A stretch of 64,000 nt of DNA from Ectothiorhodospira haloalkaliphila ATCC 51935 (lineage in GTDB: Bacteria > Pseudomonadota > Gammaproteobacteria > Ectothiorhodospirales > Ectothiorhodospiraceae): the NCBI RefSeq assembly GCF_000633935.1, contig NZ_KK214997.1, forward strand, positions 322,951-386,950, read 5' to 3'. Both the position numbers and the translations under genes were made by a program. This document shows positions 47,587-54,979 of the stretch, one piece after another. The first letter of the stretch is position 1; each line of letters opens with the position of its first letter. Below the pieces are notes generated by a model. That model searched no databases and was not told the DNA's origin. It saw only the letters and a program-made list of their open reading frames with translations.

Positions 47587-48467
47587 TCCCCCTGGACAGC
47601 GCACCTGAGGCCTGCGCGTCGCCCCTGGGCCACCCGCTCCCGAGCGATCCGGCCGTGGCCTACCGCACGGCCACGGACAGCCCCGGTGGCCTACGCAGCG
47701 AGGTGGTTCTCCAGATCCAGACCCGCCAGGCGCAGCGCCTGGTCCTGGGCCGGGCCGCCGGTCCCGACAAGCCCGCCATCATCGGCCTGGTCCGGTTCGG
47801 GATGATCGTGCGCCGCATCTGGGACAGCGCCGCCCGGGATGATCCCTATGCCGATGCCGCCCTGCTGCGGATACTCGAGGCACTGGAACAGGGGCGCGAG
47901 GACGTCAACCAGCTGCAGCAGCGGGTTCAGGGTCAGCTGGATGGTGTGGACGGGATCGCCATCGGTCTGGCGCAGACCCTGACACCGGTGCGCATTCCGC
48001 TGAACTTCGCCAACCCCTATGGCTACATGGGAGCCTATCTGATCTGCGATTTCGACCGCCTGGCCCGCACCCTGCTCACCGCCCGCCACGTGGGCATGCT
48101 GGATCGGGACACCAGCGAGCGCATGCTCTACCAGGGTGGGCGCAAGGTGCGCCGGGCCTTTGCGGCAGCCCAGGCCTGGAAGCACTGCGCTGTCACCCGT
48201 GCGGATCTGCTGGCCGATAACGCCCGCGCCCGATCTGCCATCGAGGCCATGGGCACCCTGCCCCCGGATGTCATCCAGGGGGAGACGCGCCCGCGCATCG
48301 CCCCGGACATCCGCAAGCCGTCGCGGGCGGCTGACGCGCAGATCAATCCATTGGAGGCCTCGGCCCGTACTGGCGAAAAATCTCACACAGGCGAGGACGG
48401 CGCAGAGGGCACCAGGTGCCTGGACGAGGAGGATGACGATGACGACCCTGCCCGCCCCACTGGCTAG
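47583..48467 (+). CDS. TIGR03761-type integrating conjugative element protein
   Basis: A 294-residue protein similar in layout to the PFL_4669/TIGR03761 family: LRSEVVLQIQTRQAQRLVLGRAAGPDKPAIIGLVRFGMIVRRIWDSAARDDPYADAALLRILEALE and LNFANPYGYMGAYLICDFDRLARTLLTARHVGM. It ends in an acidic low-complexity tail (EEDDDDDP). Function is not known; the family is diagnostic of PFGI-1/SPI-7-class elements and lies between STY4528-like and SSB genes, as here. Confidence 0.87.
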   Translation: MIPLDSAPEACASPLGHPLPSDPAVAYRTATDSPGGLRSEVVLQIQTRQAQRLVLGRAAGPDKPAIIGLVRFGMIVRRIWDSAARDDPYADAALLRILEALEQGREDVNQLQQRVQGQLDGVDGIAIGLAQTLTPVRIPLNFANPYGYMGAYLICDFDRLARTLLTARHVGMLDRDTSERMLYQGGRKVRRAFAAAQAWKHCAVTRADLLADNARARSAIEAMGTLPPDVIQGETRPRIAPDIRKPSRAADAQINPLEASARTGEKSHTGEDGAEGTRCLDEEDDDDDPARPTG

Positions 48468-48584
48468 ATATATCCCCCAAAGGGCCCTTTATTACCCTTT
48501 AAGGGTAAGGGGCAGCGTCCTGTCACCCTTCCCCTCACCCGTCCCCCTGCCCTTGACCTTGATCTTGCCTTGCGGTGATCCACG

Positions 48585-49064
48585 GTGAATCCCCTCTACC
48601 CGGACTTCAGAGACCATCCCGAGGGGCCCCTGGACCCGGATGTCTTCGGCCCCCTCACCTCCCTGGGCGAGGCCCGGCGTCGCTGTCAGCAGGTGGCCCA
48701 GCGACGGGAGGTGCTGGGCCAGCAGATGCGCCAGCTGTGTCGCCTCTGGCGCAGCCAGTTCCGCCAGCCGCCGGTGTGGCTCAGCATCCATGGCCAGGCC
48801 CCCGGGGCCAGTCTGCGCTGGCGGCGACGCGCGGCCCATCCGGTGGCACAGACCTATCTGGAGCTCACGGGTGAAGCCGGCCAGGCACTGCTGCGATCCC
48901 TGTCCCCGGCGGTGGTGCAGGTGATGCTGGACTTTGATCGGCGCGCCGCGCATCTGAGCCTGCACTTCAACCTGGCCAGCTATGAACTGCGCCGGCTCAG
49001 GGCCTACCGTCAGCACCTGGAGGCCCTGAGCGCGTGGGCGGAAAAACCCTCATGCGGCGGATGA
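48585..49064 (+). CDS. DUF3158-like element protein
   Basis: A 159-residue helical, Arg-rich protein: LTSLGEARRRCQQVAQRREVLGQQMRQLCRLWRSQF, then RAAHLSLHFNLASYELRRLRAYRQHLEAL. Position just before SSB and general look fit DUF3158 of integrative elements. The start is a GTG at 48585 with no strong Shine-Dalgarno, so the exact start is uncertain. The 117-base gap before it contains a GGGCCCTTTATTACCCTTTA-type inverted stretch. Confidence 0.72.
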   Translation: MNPLYPDFRDHPEGPLDPDVFGPLTSLGEARRRCQQVAQRREVLGQQMRQLCRLWRSQFRQPPVWLSIHGQAPGASLRWRRRAAHPVAQTYLELTGEAGQALLRSLSPAVVQVMLDFDRRAAHLSLHFNLASYELRRLRAYRQHLEALSAWAEKPSCGG

Positions 49065-49136
49065 ACGGTTTTTCATGGCGCCGACCACCCGGCGGTGATG
49101 TGATGGCCCCACATGCGACGACATCCGGAGGCCATG

Positions 49137-49556
49137 ATGAGCGCACGACTGATCGCGAGCGGCAATCTGGGCGGTGCGCCCAGCCTGCGGCAGGTGGACG
49201 TGGATGGCGAGACCCGGGCGGTGGCCGACATGCGGATCTTTTTCGATCGGCCAGTGCCGCTGGAGGATGGGGGCTTTGCCGACGAAGGGGGCTTCTGGCT
49301 CAGCGTCAGCACCTGGGGACGCCTGGCGGAGCACTGTGCGCATGTGCTGCACAAGGGCATGCGGGTGCGGGTGGAGGGGCGACTGCGCGAACATGCCTGG
49401 GATAGTGAGGACGGGCCGCGGGTGGAACTGCGTCTGACCGCCGACAAGCTCACCCTGGAACTGGCCCGCCTGGACACCGTGACCCTCAAGCCCCGAACTG
49501 CCCCACCGGCGAGCGGCCAGGCATCCGATGACGCGCCGCCGGATGCCGACGCATGA
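49137..49556 (+). CDS. ssb: Single-stranded DNA-binding protein of the element
   Basis: A 139-residue OB-fold SSB: MSARLIASGNLGGAPSLRQV, VADMRIFFDRP, FWLSVSTWGRLAEHCAHVLHKGMRVRVEGRLREHAW. The start at 49137 is chosen because GGAG lies 6 bases upstream; the adjacent ATG at 49134 is too close. The tail is short and lacks the canonical DDDIPF end of housekeeping SSB, as is common for element-borne SSBs. It coats ssDNA during element replication or transfer. Confidence 0.88.
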   Translation: MSARLIASGNLGGAPSLRQVDVDGETRAVADMRIFFDRPVPLEDGGFADEGGFWLSVSTWGRLAEHCAHVLHKGMRVRVEGRLREHAWDSEDGPRVELRLTADKLTLELARLDTVTLKPRTAPPASGQASDDAPPDADA

Positions 49557-49778
49557 GCGGCGTACTTCATGGGATGCCCGGCACCGACCGGGATCGCCAC
49601 CCTGAACGGGTTCAACCCTGGCGGCGAGGGTATCGCCGCGCCCAGCAAGCATCTTCGGATCCGGTGGAGATGCAAGGCCCGCGGGCCTGGATCCACAAGG
49701 CCATGCCCCGTCCAGCTTCACGGGCGAGCATGCCATCCCACTGCCTCAAGACCGAACCGGATCTTGAGTTCACCCCGA

Positions 49779-49840
49779 CGGGAAGACACCTTCCCGATCG
49801 GGACATGGTGTTTTCCTGCCTCATCGACAGGAGCGAGACC
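49779..49840 (+). promoter_or_regulatory. Structured leader before the STY4534-like gene
   Basis: In the 284-base gap after ssb, CGGGAAG-ACAC-CTTCCCG is a perfect 7-bp hairpin followed by ATCGGGACATGGTGTTTTCC and the ribosome-binding site AGGAG. The hairpin plus CGGGRCATGGYGT layout is shared with the leaders at 51051, 51971 and 52947. The rest of the gap shows no gene. Confidence 0.6.
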
Positions 49841-50533
49841 ATGTCCGATACACAGTACTTCGATCTTCACATCAGCGGCCTGGGCTACCTGAACCGGGCC
49901 CGCGAGGTGTCCGTCCGGCGCGGCGAGCCCTTTCTGGCCGTGGAGGTCAATGCCCTGCACGGGGCGGCCGACGATCCGCAGTACACCCGCTTCGATTGCC
50001 GGGTCAACGGCCAGGAGGCCCAGGCACTGATCCGTCAGTACCTGGATCAGATCAACGATCGTGGGCGCCTGGCGGCCGATGGCACCACCCTGCGTCACAA
50101 GGTGCTGGCCGGCTTTCGTCTGGGGGATCTCTACCCGGAGGTGTTCACCCACCAGAAGGGCTCCAGACAAGGCCAGATCGGCGTGTCACTCAAGGCCCGG
50201 CTGCTCAAGCTCCACTGGCTGAAGGTGGATGGCCGGATGGTCTACCAGGCGCAGCGGGAGCCGACGTCCTCGGCATCAGCTGCGGAGGTGGAGGCCACCG
50301 CTCGCACGCCCCGGTCTGAGGCACTTGCAGGTGATGCCGTGGCCGACCCGGCGGCGGCACAGCATCCGGTGACGGATGCGTCCGATGATGACCTGGATGC
50401 CCTGCTGCCCCAGGAGGTGTGCCTGAGCCGGGATGATCCGGCGTTTACCGCCAAGAAGGATCGCCTGAAATCCCAGGGATATCGCTTCGATGGCCAGAGC
50501 CGGACCTGGCGTTTGCCGGGAGGTGTGTCATGA
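49841..50533 (+). CDS. STY4534-like (DUF3577) element replication protein
   Basis: A 230-residue protein from the ATG at 49841, preceded by AGGAG; the longer open frame upstream has no homology. The N-terminal 150 residues are the DUF3577 domain (YFDLHISGLGYLNRAREVSVRRGEPFLAVEVNALHGA; YTRFDCRVNGQEAQALIRQYL). The tail ends with DPAFTAKKDRLKSQGYRFDGQSRTWRLPG, a small motif also seen at the end of the DUF3275-like protein (RLKELGFQFNPVGRSWTQP). It is the usual neighbour of SSB in such elements. Confidence 0.86.
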   Translation: MSDTQYFDLHISGLGYLNRAREVSVRRGEPFLAVEVNALHGAADDPQYTRFDCRVNGQEAQALIRQYLDQINDRGRLAADGTTLRHKVLAGFRLGDLYPEVFTHQKGSRQGQIGVSLKARLLKLHWLKVDGRMVYQAQREPTSSASAAEVEATARTPRSEALAGDAVADPAAAQHPVTDASDDDLDALLPQEVCLSRDDPAFTAKKDRLKSQGYRFDGQSRTWRLPGGVS

Positions 50534-50877
50534 ATCCTGATGCACTGGCCGACCCGATGGAGCAGGACGACACCCAGTGGCAGAGGACGCAGGCCGCTCG
50601 TGAAGCCGCGGGTCTGCCGGCCCTGATGCGACTCTTCGAGGTGGCCCAGACCCATGGGGGGCAGGCCGCCACGGTGCGTCGCTTCCTGCTGGGTTTGTAC
50701 AACGGTGATGCGTGGCCGATGAACCTCAACGACCTGCGCGGTCTGGATCCTTCGATCCAGGCGGATGTGCTGGCCGTCCTGGCCATGGACATGAGCCCAC
50801 GCCGGGAAATCCACCACTACGTGGCAGGCGCCGAGGCCCTGCTGCGGGCATGGTGGCAACGGCACGCGAAGCCTTAA
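50530..50877 (+). CDS. Small uncharacterised element protein
   Basis: A 115-residue protein overlapping the previous gene by 4 bases. Sequence is mostly helical (LPALMRLFEVAQTHGGQAATVRRFLLGLYNGDAWPMNLNDLRGLDPSIQADVLAVLAMDM). I have seen similar small proteins in this class of elements, possibly DUF7673, but the assignment is weak and no function is known. Confidence 0.75.
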   Translation: MNPDALADPMEQDDTQWQRTQAAREAAGLPALMRLFEVAQTHGGQAATVRRFLLGLYNGDAWPMNLNDLRGLDPSIQADVLAVLAMDMSPRREIHHYVAGAEALLRAWWQRHAKP

Positions 50878-50904
50878 ACCCCTGGCTGCCCCTCCTTGAG
50901 GGGC

Positions 50905-51119
50905 GGCCTTTCCCCAGGACCTGGTTGGCGGCCGGGCCCTGCGGAAAGGTCGGAGTTGTCCGTGGCCACTGCGGTATCAGTGGCACCTGTGAAGCCCTTG
51001 CGGATTCGGCAGAAGGGCGAGGCTTTCAGGCCTGAATCCAGTGTCATTCCAACCACCCTGCCGGGGCGTCATTCCCCGGTCGGGGCATGGCGTGTCCCGG
51101 CTTTTTGAGGAGAGATGTC
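50905..51119 (+). promoter_or_regulatory. Long structured leader, copy A, before the DUF932 gene
   Basis: About 215 bases nearly identical to copy B at 52801. It contains GCCACTG-CGGTAT-CAGTGGC, then at 51061 CCGGGG-CGTCATT-CCCCGG, then CGGGGCA-TGGCG-TGTCCCG (one G-T pair), a T-run, and the ribosome-binding site GAGGAGA just before the ATG. Conserved hairpins right up to the start codon suggest an RNA regulatory element; the context recalls the published radC and STAXI RNA motifs of integrative elements. Confidence 0.75.
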
Positions 51120-51938
51120 ATGTCCATGATGATGCTGAACGATGACCATCTGCGCCGCGCGGCGCCGGCTGTGTTCGCACAGGCCCCGCATGATGCGGTC
51201 TCGGAGCGGTATGGCTTTGTGCCCACCATCCAGGTGGTCAATGCCCTGCGGGACGAAGGCTGGTACCCGGTGCGGGCCCAGCAGACGAACTGCCGGGATC
51301 TGGAGCGGGTGGGCGTGGCCAGGCACATGATCCGCTTTCGCCAGGATCCTGACCGCCAGATGGCGGTGGGGGATTCGGTCGCGGAGTTGGTGCTGACCAA
51401 CAGCCATGATCGCAGTTCGGCCTATCAGCTTGACCTGGGCCTGTTCCGGCTCATCTGCCTCAACGGCATGGTGACGCCGGTGGGCGAGACCGGCGGCATC
51501 CGGGTCCGTCACGGCAAGAACGTGGTGGACGAGATCCTGGAGGGCTCGGTGGCCCTGGTGGGTCACGTGCCCAACATCCAGACGGCGATGGAGACCTTTC
51601 GGTCCCTGAGCGTGGATCGGGGTGAAGCCGAGTTGTTCGCCGCATCGGCCCTGGAACTGCGCTATGGGGATGACTGGCAGCGCCAGGCCCCCATCAAGCC
51701 GGAGAACCTCCTGGAGGCGCGCCGGCGTGAGGATGCGCAGGATCAGACCCTGTGGGGTGCGTTCAACAAGGCCCAGGAGAATCTGCTCAAGGGCGGTATC
51801 CGCGGCCGGAGTCGATCCGGTCGCAGAACCCGCACTCGGCCCATCCATTCGGTGACCGAGGACGTGCGCCTGAACCGGGCCCTGTGGCGGCTGACCGAGC
51901 GGTTTGCTAAACTCAAGGGGGCGGATCTGGCCGCCTGA
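51120..51938 (+). CDS. DUF932-family element protein
   Basis: A 272-residue protein from the ATG at 51120, after GAGGAGA. The DUF932 pattern is clear: DDHLRRAAPAVFAQAPHDAVSERYGFVPTIQVVNALRDEGWYPVRAQQ, ARHMIRFRQ, LVLTNSHDRSSAYQLDLGLFRLICLNGMVTPVG and VRHGKNVVDEILEG. DUF932 genes are frequent in conjugative elements and phages; they are phage/plasmid-like recombination-associated proteins of unproved function. The basic tail (RGRSRSGRRTRTRPIHSVTEDVRLNRALW) may bind nucleic acid. Confidence 0.88.
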   Translation: MSMMMLNDDHLRRAAPAVFAQAPHDAVSERYGFVPTIQVVNALRDEGWYPVRAQQTNCRDLERVGVARHMIRFRQDPDRQMAVGDSVAELVLTNSHDRSSAYQLDLGLFRLICLNGMVTPVGETGGIRVRHGKNVVDEILEGSVALVGHVPNIQTAMETFRSLSVDRGEAELFAASALELRYGDDWQRQAPIKPENLLEARRREDAQDQTLWGAFNKAQENLLKGGIRGRSRSGRRTRTRPIHSVTEDVRLNRALWRLTERFAKLKGADLAA

Positions 51939-51952
51939 TATTGTCCATCACC

Positions 51953-52040
51953 GGGCGGCCTTGGCCGCCCTTCCACCCTGCCGGGGCGTCATTCCCCGGT
52001 GGGGGTATGGCGTGTCCCGGTTTTTTTGAGGAGAGACGTC
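51953..52040 (+). promoter_or_regulatory. Structured leader, copy C, before the DUF3275 gene
   Basis: GGGCGGCC-TT-GGCCGCCC (51953-51970) is a perfect hairpin that may end the DUF932 transcript. It is followed from 51971 by the 70-base leader core shared with copies A and B: CCGGGG-N7-CCCCGG, GGGTATGGCGTGTCCC, T7, GAGGAGA and the ATG. Confidence 0.75.
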
Positions 52041-52553
52041 ATGATCAAACTGTCGGGCAAGGTGGTCATCAAGACCATCGATGGGCGTCATGGTCCGTTC
52101 AACGTGGGGCGGTTACTCACCGAGATTGGTGAGTTCTCGGCCAAGCGCGGGATCGAGGAGTTCGACCCTGGCACCTATGCGGGGGAGTTCGCCATCTCGC
52201 GAATCTACCCCGCCAACTACATTGCCGGGGGGCGCTCCATCGTCGAAGTCCGGGCGGATATTGATGCCATCGCCCTGATCGACGTGGATACCCGGCCGGT
52301 GCCGAGCGAACCGGAGCCGCCCATCGAGGCGGCTGATGCCGAACCGGAAGCAGTAGGGGCGCCCGCCGATGAGGACGACGCGGCCCTGTTCTCACCGGCT
52401 GGCCTGTGGCCACTGCCGCAAGCGCCGTTCAAGCTCGATCCCACCGTGGATCGTTCGCTTTTGCGGCGCCAGGCGACACGGCTCAAGGAACTGGGTTTTC
52501 AGTTCAACCCGGTGGGTCGGTCCTGGACCCAGCCTGAGAAGGCGGTCGCATGA
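52041..52553 (+). CDS. DUF3275-like element protein
   Basis: A 170-residue protein from the ATG at 52041. The first 95 residues match DUF3275 (IKLSGKVVIKTIDGRHGPFNVGRLLTEIGEFSAKRG, FDPGTYAGEFAISRIYPANYIAGGRSIVEVRADIDAI). A Pro/Glu-rich linker and a small C-terminal motif (VDRSLLRRQATRLKELGFQFNPVGRSWTQ) follow, similar to the tail of the STY4534-like protein. It overlaps the next gene by 4 bases. Function unknown. Confidence 0.83.
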   Translation: MIKLSGKVVIKTIDGRHGPFNVGRLLTEIGEFSAKRGIEEFDPGTYAGEFAISRIYPANYIAGGRSIVEVRADIDAIALIDVDTRPVPSEPEPPIEAADAEPEAVGAPADEDDAALFSPAGLWPLPQAPFKLDPTVDRSLLRRQATRLKELGFQFNPVGRSWTQPEKAVA

Positions 52554-52774
52554 ATCAGGATGCGGTCTATCAAGGCGGACGCTCCATGACGAAACAGGAA
52601 GCGGAGTACGTCCTCACCGGTGGCCGCAGCGACTACCTGCCATGGGCGGTGGTGGAACAGGCCAAGCAGACGCTGGGCGTGGACGGCCCGATGGATGAGC
52701 AGGAGAGCGTCGAGGCCATACTGGCCCGGACTCGGGCCCAGGTCCGCGCCCTGGAGACACAGGGCATGGGCTGA
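52550..52774 (+). CDS. Small uncharacterised element protein
   Basis: A 74-residue protein coupled to the DUF3275-like gene by a 4-base overlap: [32 protein letters not shown], then [18 protein letters not shown]. No family recognised. An internal ATG at 52586 (MTKQEAEY) is also a possible start. The DUF3275/small-protein pair mirrors the STY4534/50530 pair. Confidence 0.65.
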   Translation: MNQDAVYQGGRSMTKQEAEYVLTGGRSDYLPWAVVEQAKQTLGVDGPMDEQESVEAILARTRAQVRALETQGMG

Positions 52775-52783
52775 TCCATGCAC

Positions 52784-53016
52784 GCCACCCCCTCGGGGGT
52801 GGCCTTTCCCCAGGACCTGACCGGTGGCCGGGCCTTGTGGAAAGGCCGGTGTTGTCCGTGGCCACTGCGGTATCAGTGGCGCCTGTGAAGCCCTTTCGGA
52901 TCCGGAAGAAGGGCAAGGCCGTTGGGCCTGGATCCCGTTCACTTTCAACCACCCTGCCGGGGCGTCATCCCCCGGTCGGGGCATGGCGTGTCCCGGTTTT
53001 CTTGAGGAGAGATGCC
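52784..53016 (+). promoter_or_regulatory. Long structured leader, copy B, before radC
   Basis: GCCACCCCC-TC-GGGGGTGGC (52784-52803) is a perfect hairpin found again, identical, after radC at 53539. From 52801 to 53016 the sequence is nearly the same as copy A, with the GCCACTG/CAGTGGC hairpin, CCGGGG-type hairpin, CGGGGCATGGCGTGTCCCG and GAGGAGA before the radC ATG. Confidence 0.75.
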
Positions 53017-53505
53017 ATGTCCGAAGCCATTTCCATCATCGAACTGTCGGATGACCAGGTGGTGGACTATGCCACCGGGATCCTGGAGTCCCGTCTCAAG
53101 GACCGGGTCTGCGAGGAGGCCCACGAGCCCTTCACCAGTCCGGCGCTGGTCCGCCAGTTCCTGCACCTGAAGCTGGGTGCCCTGGAGCATGAGATGTTCG
53201 CGGTGCTTTTTCTGGACAACAAGCATCGCCTGATCAGCTATCAGGAGATGTTCCGGGGCACCATTGATGCGGCCAGTGTTCATCCGCGCGAGGTCGTCAA
53301 GGAGGCCCTGCGCCACAATGCCGCCGCGGTCATCGTGGCCCACAACCACCCCTCGGGTGTGACCGAACCCTCGCGGTCCGACCTCATGATCACCGAGCGG
53401 CTGAAGGAGGCCCTGTCACTGGTGGAGGTGCGGGCGCTGGACCACATCGTCGTCGGTCATCAGGCCGCTGATGCCGTCAGCTTTGCCGAGCGGGGGCTGC
53501 TGTAG
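53017..53505 (+). CDS. radC: RadC/JAB-domain protein of the element
   Basis: A 162-residue MPN/JAB-domain protein. The metalloprotease-like signature is complete: Glu in [11 protein letters not shown], then [19 protein letters not shown] (HxH-x7-SxxD). It lacks the long N-terminal helix-hairpin-helix part of chromosomal RadC (about 220 residues), as usual for element-borne copies. Activity is not known; these genes track with anti-restriction and element genes. It is the last recognisable gene of the replication module in this window. Confidence 0.93.
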   Translation: MSEAISIIELSDDQVVDYATGILESRLKDRVCEEAHEPFTSPALVRQFLHLKLGALEHEMFAVLFLDNKHRLISYQEMFRGTIDAASVHPREVVKEALRHNAAAVIVAHNHPSGVTEPSRSDLMITERLKEALSLVEVRALDHIVVGHQAADAVSFAERGLL

Positions 53506-54441
53506 CCGTGGCGCCATGCTGGGCCCCTATCCCAACTCGCCACCCCCTCGGGGGTGGCCTGCCTGTTCCACTGGTTGATGTGTGGCGCCGCCTGAAAGCG
53601 CTGTGCGAGGCATCCTCTCCTGCGGGTCACTTGACCGGTCGACGCCCCCATGGGCCAGTCAACTGATGGACTGCTGGATCCCGATGCCAAGGGGCTTGAG
53701 GCCTTCCCGAAGTCGGCACGACCCTGTCGATTCCGGGAAGGCCTTGACGCCTTCTCTGACGGCATCGGTTGCCCGCCGCCGACCGCCTGGCGGGCCCCTT
53801 TGTGCGGTGTAACCGCGCCCTGCAGTGTTGCGATCCTATGCCCTCAACCGGGATCGGTACGAGACGTGAATCGGCATGACGGCGAGGCTGACTCAGGTCT
53901 GTGCAGAGGGATGCCGGAAGGCCGGCTTGTCACCCCGTGAAGTGCCTGCGATGACTCCCAGGCAGGCCGCACCTGTATTCCACCCGTTGTTTGGACATCC
54001 AGGGCGCCCCGAAACTTCGGGGCTTCTCCCGACCGGCGACAAGGCAATGGCAGCACTCGGCCCTTACCAGTCACCCGACATCGAAAAGCGAAAGGCCGTA
54101 ACGCTGTTCAAAGCCGCCACCTCTCCGCTCTCGATTCGGAGCGCTTGACAGCTGTTGGCGCCAATCTCGACTGTTCCCCGGACTGCAGCAAGACCCGTGG
54201 TAAGGCTGAGAGTCGGTGAGCAAACCGGGAGGTCACAAATGGGACAGCGCCCCCTGACTCCAACCCCATCGGGCGCGTTGGCGGCATAGGCCCGGGCAGG
54301 GCGCTGCGCCCATTCATTGCAGGCCGAATCCCGTTACCAGGCAAAGCGCTTCCCATGCCCCATTTCGGGCCCCGCCCGTCGCGACGCAATGCCTGAGCGC
54401 CTCCACTCGCTCTTCGATCCACAAAAAATACAAAGAGACAA
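53506..54441. other. 936-base stretch without a recognisable gene, between radC and the DGR
   Basis: It begins with the GCCACCCCCTCGGGGGTGGC hairpin (53539-53558), a copy of the one at 52784. Short open frames on both strands here have no family resemblance and biased composition. The inverted stretch GCCCCGAAACTTCGGGGC near 54012 and the hairpin GAGCG/CGCTC on the minus strand just past VR1 (near 54385-54410) are the only structures noted. In related elements topB and transfer genes would follow radC; none are present. Confidence 0.6.
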
Positions 54442-54573
54442 TCACTGTCCGCCGCGCACCAACCGGACCCTGCGGGTGTCGTTGCCCCTGGGGTTCCAGA
54501 AGTCGTTGCCACGGGCGAAGTGGACGCTCCACGCGCGATCCGAATAGCCGGCAACGGGCGAGGCCGACCAGAA
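54442..54573 (-). repeat. Variable repeat VR1 of the DGR
   Basis: It aligns to the template over its full length with a 3-base longer AAC-run region. Outside that run I count about 17 differences at template adenines (for example AAC to CGC, GCC, TTC, CCC; AAT to CGT) and one at a non-adenine (TAT to GTT first base). The last 25 or so bases are invariant except a single G-to-C (GAG in TR, CAG in VR), which fits the IMH/IMH* difference. Confidence 0.93.
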
Positions 54574-54975
54574 AATGGACGAAGGCGTGTCTGGAAACAC
54601 GTGCTGATTGACGGCGGGCCCTCGTCTGCAAAACTCGACGATACTACGGAGTTCGTTGATGTTGGGCAGCCGCCATCCCTGCAAATCATGGGCGTGCTGC
54701 AAGGCAGTTTGCCAATTCATCCATGAAGCATTGCCATCACAGCCACTGCCATTCCAGTTCATGCCCTCGGGGCAGCGACGCCATTCCAGGCCCGTACGCT
54801 CGTGGCGCACCACGGCCCCGCCTTCCAGAGGGGTGAACTCGGCGGAGGGGGTCGTCTCCACCAGGTCACCCGCGCAGTCATCACGGGCTGAAGGAATATC
54901 AGCAGTGGCTACCGAGAACAGAACAGGCGAGCTGGTCAGCAAAGCCAGGGCTAGAAAGGGGCGTAGAGTATGCAT
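54442..54975 (-). CDS. DGR target protein 1: secreted DUF1566/C-type-lectin-fold protein with variable C-terminus
   Basis: A 177-residue protein with a signal peptide (FLALALLTSSPVLFSVATA). The mature part is one DUF1566 (Lcl) domain: GLEWRRCPEGMNWN, WQTALQHAHDLQGWRLPNINELRSIVEF, PSSIFWSASP. The last 44 codons are a variable repeat (VR1) ending RVRLVRGGQ. VR residues that differ from the template are mostly those coded by AAC/AAT in the template. It begins 4 bases after the reverse transcriptase stop, so the two are coupled. It would be exported and could bind varied ligands. Confidence 0.92.
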   Translation of the reverse strand: MHTLRPFLALALLTSSPVLFSVATADIPSARDDCAGDLVETTPSAEFTPLEGGAVVRHERTGLEWRRCPEGMNWNGSGCDGNASWMNWQTALQHAHDLQGWRLPNINELRSIVEFCRRGPAVNQHVFPDTPSSIFWSASPVAGYSDRAWSVHFARGNDFWNPRGNDTRRVRLVRGGQ

Positions 54976-54979
54976 GGAT

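Noticed and set aside
53460..54150. Short frames on both strands after radC
   Set aside because: Biased residue content, no start signals and no similarity; treated as non-coding.
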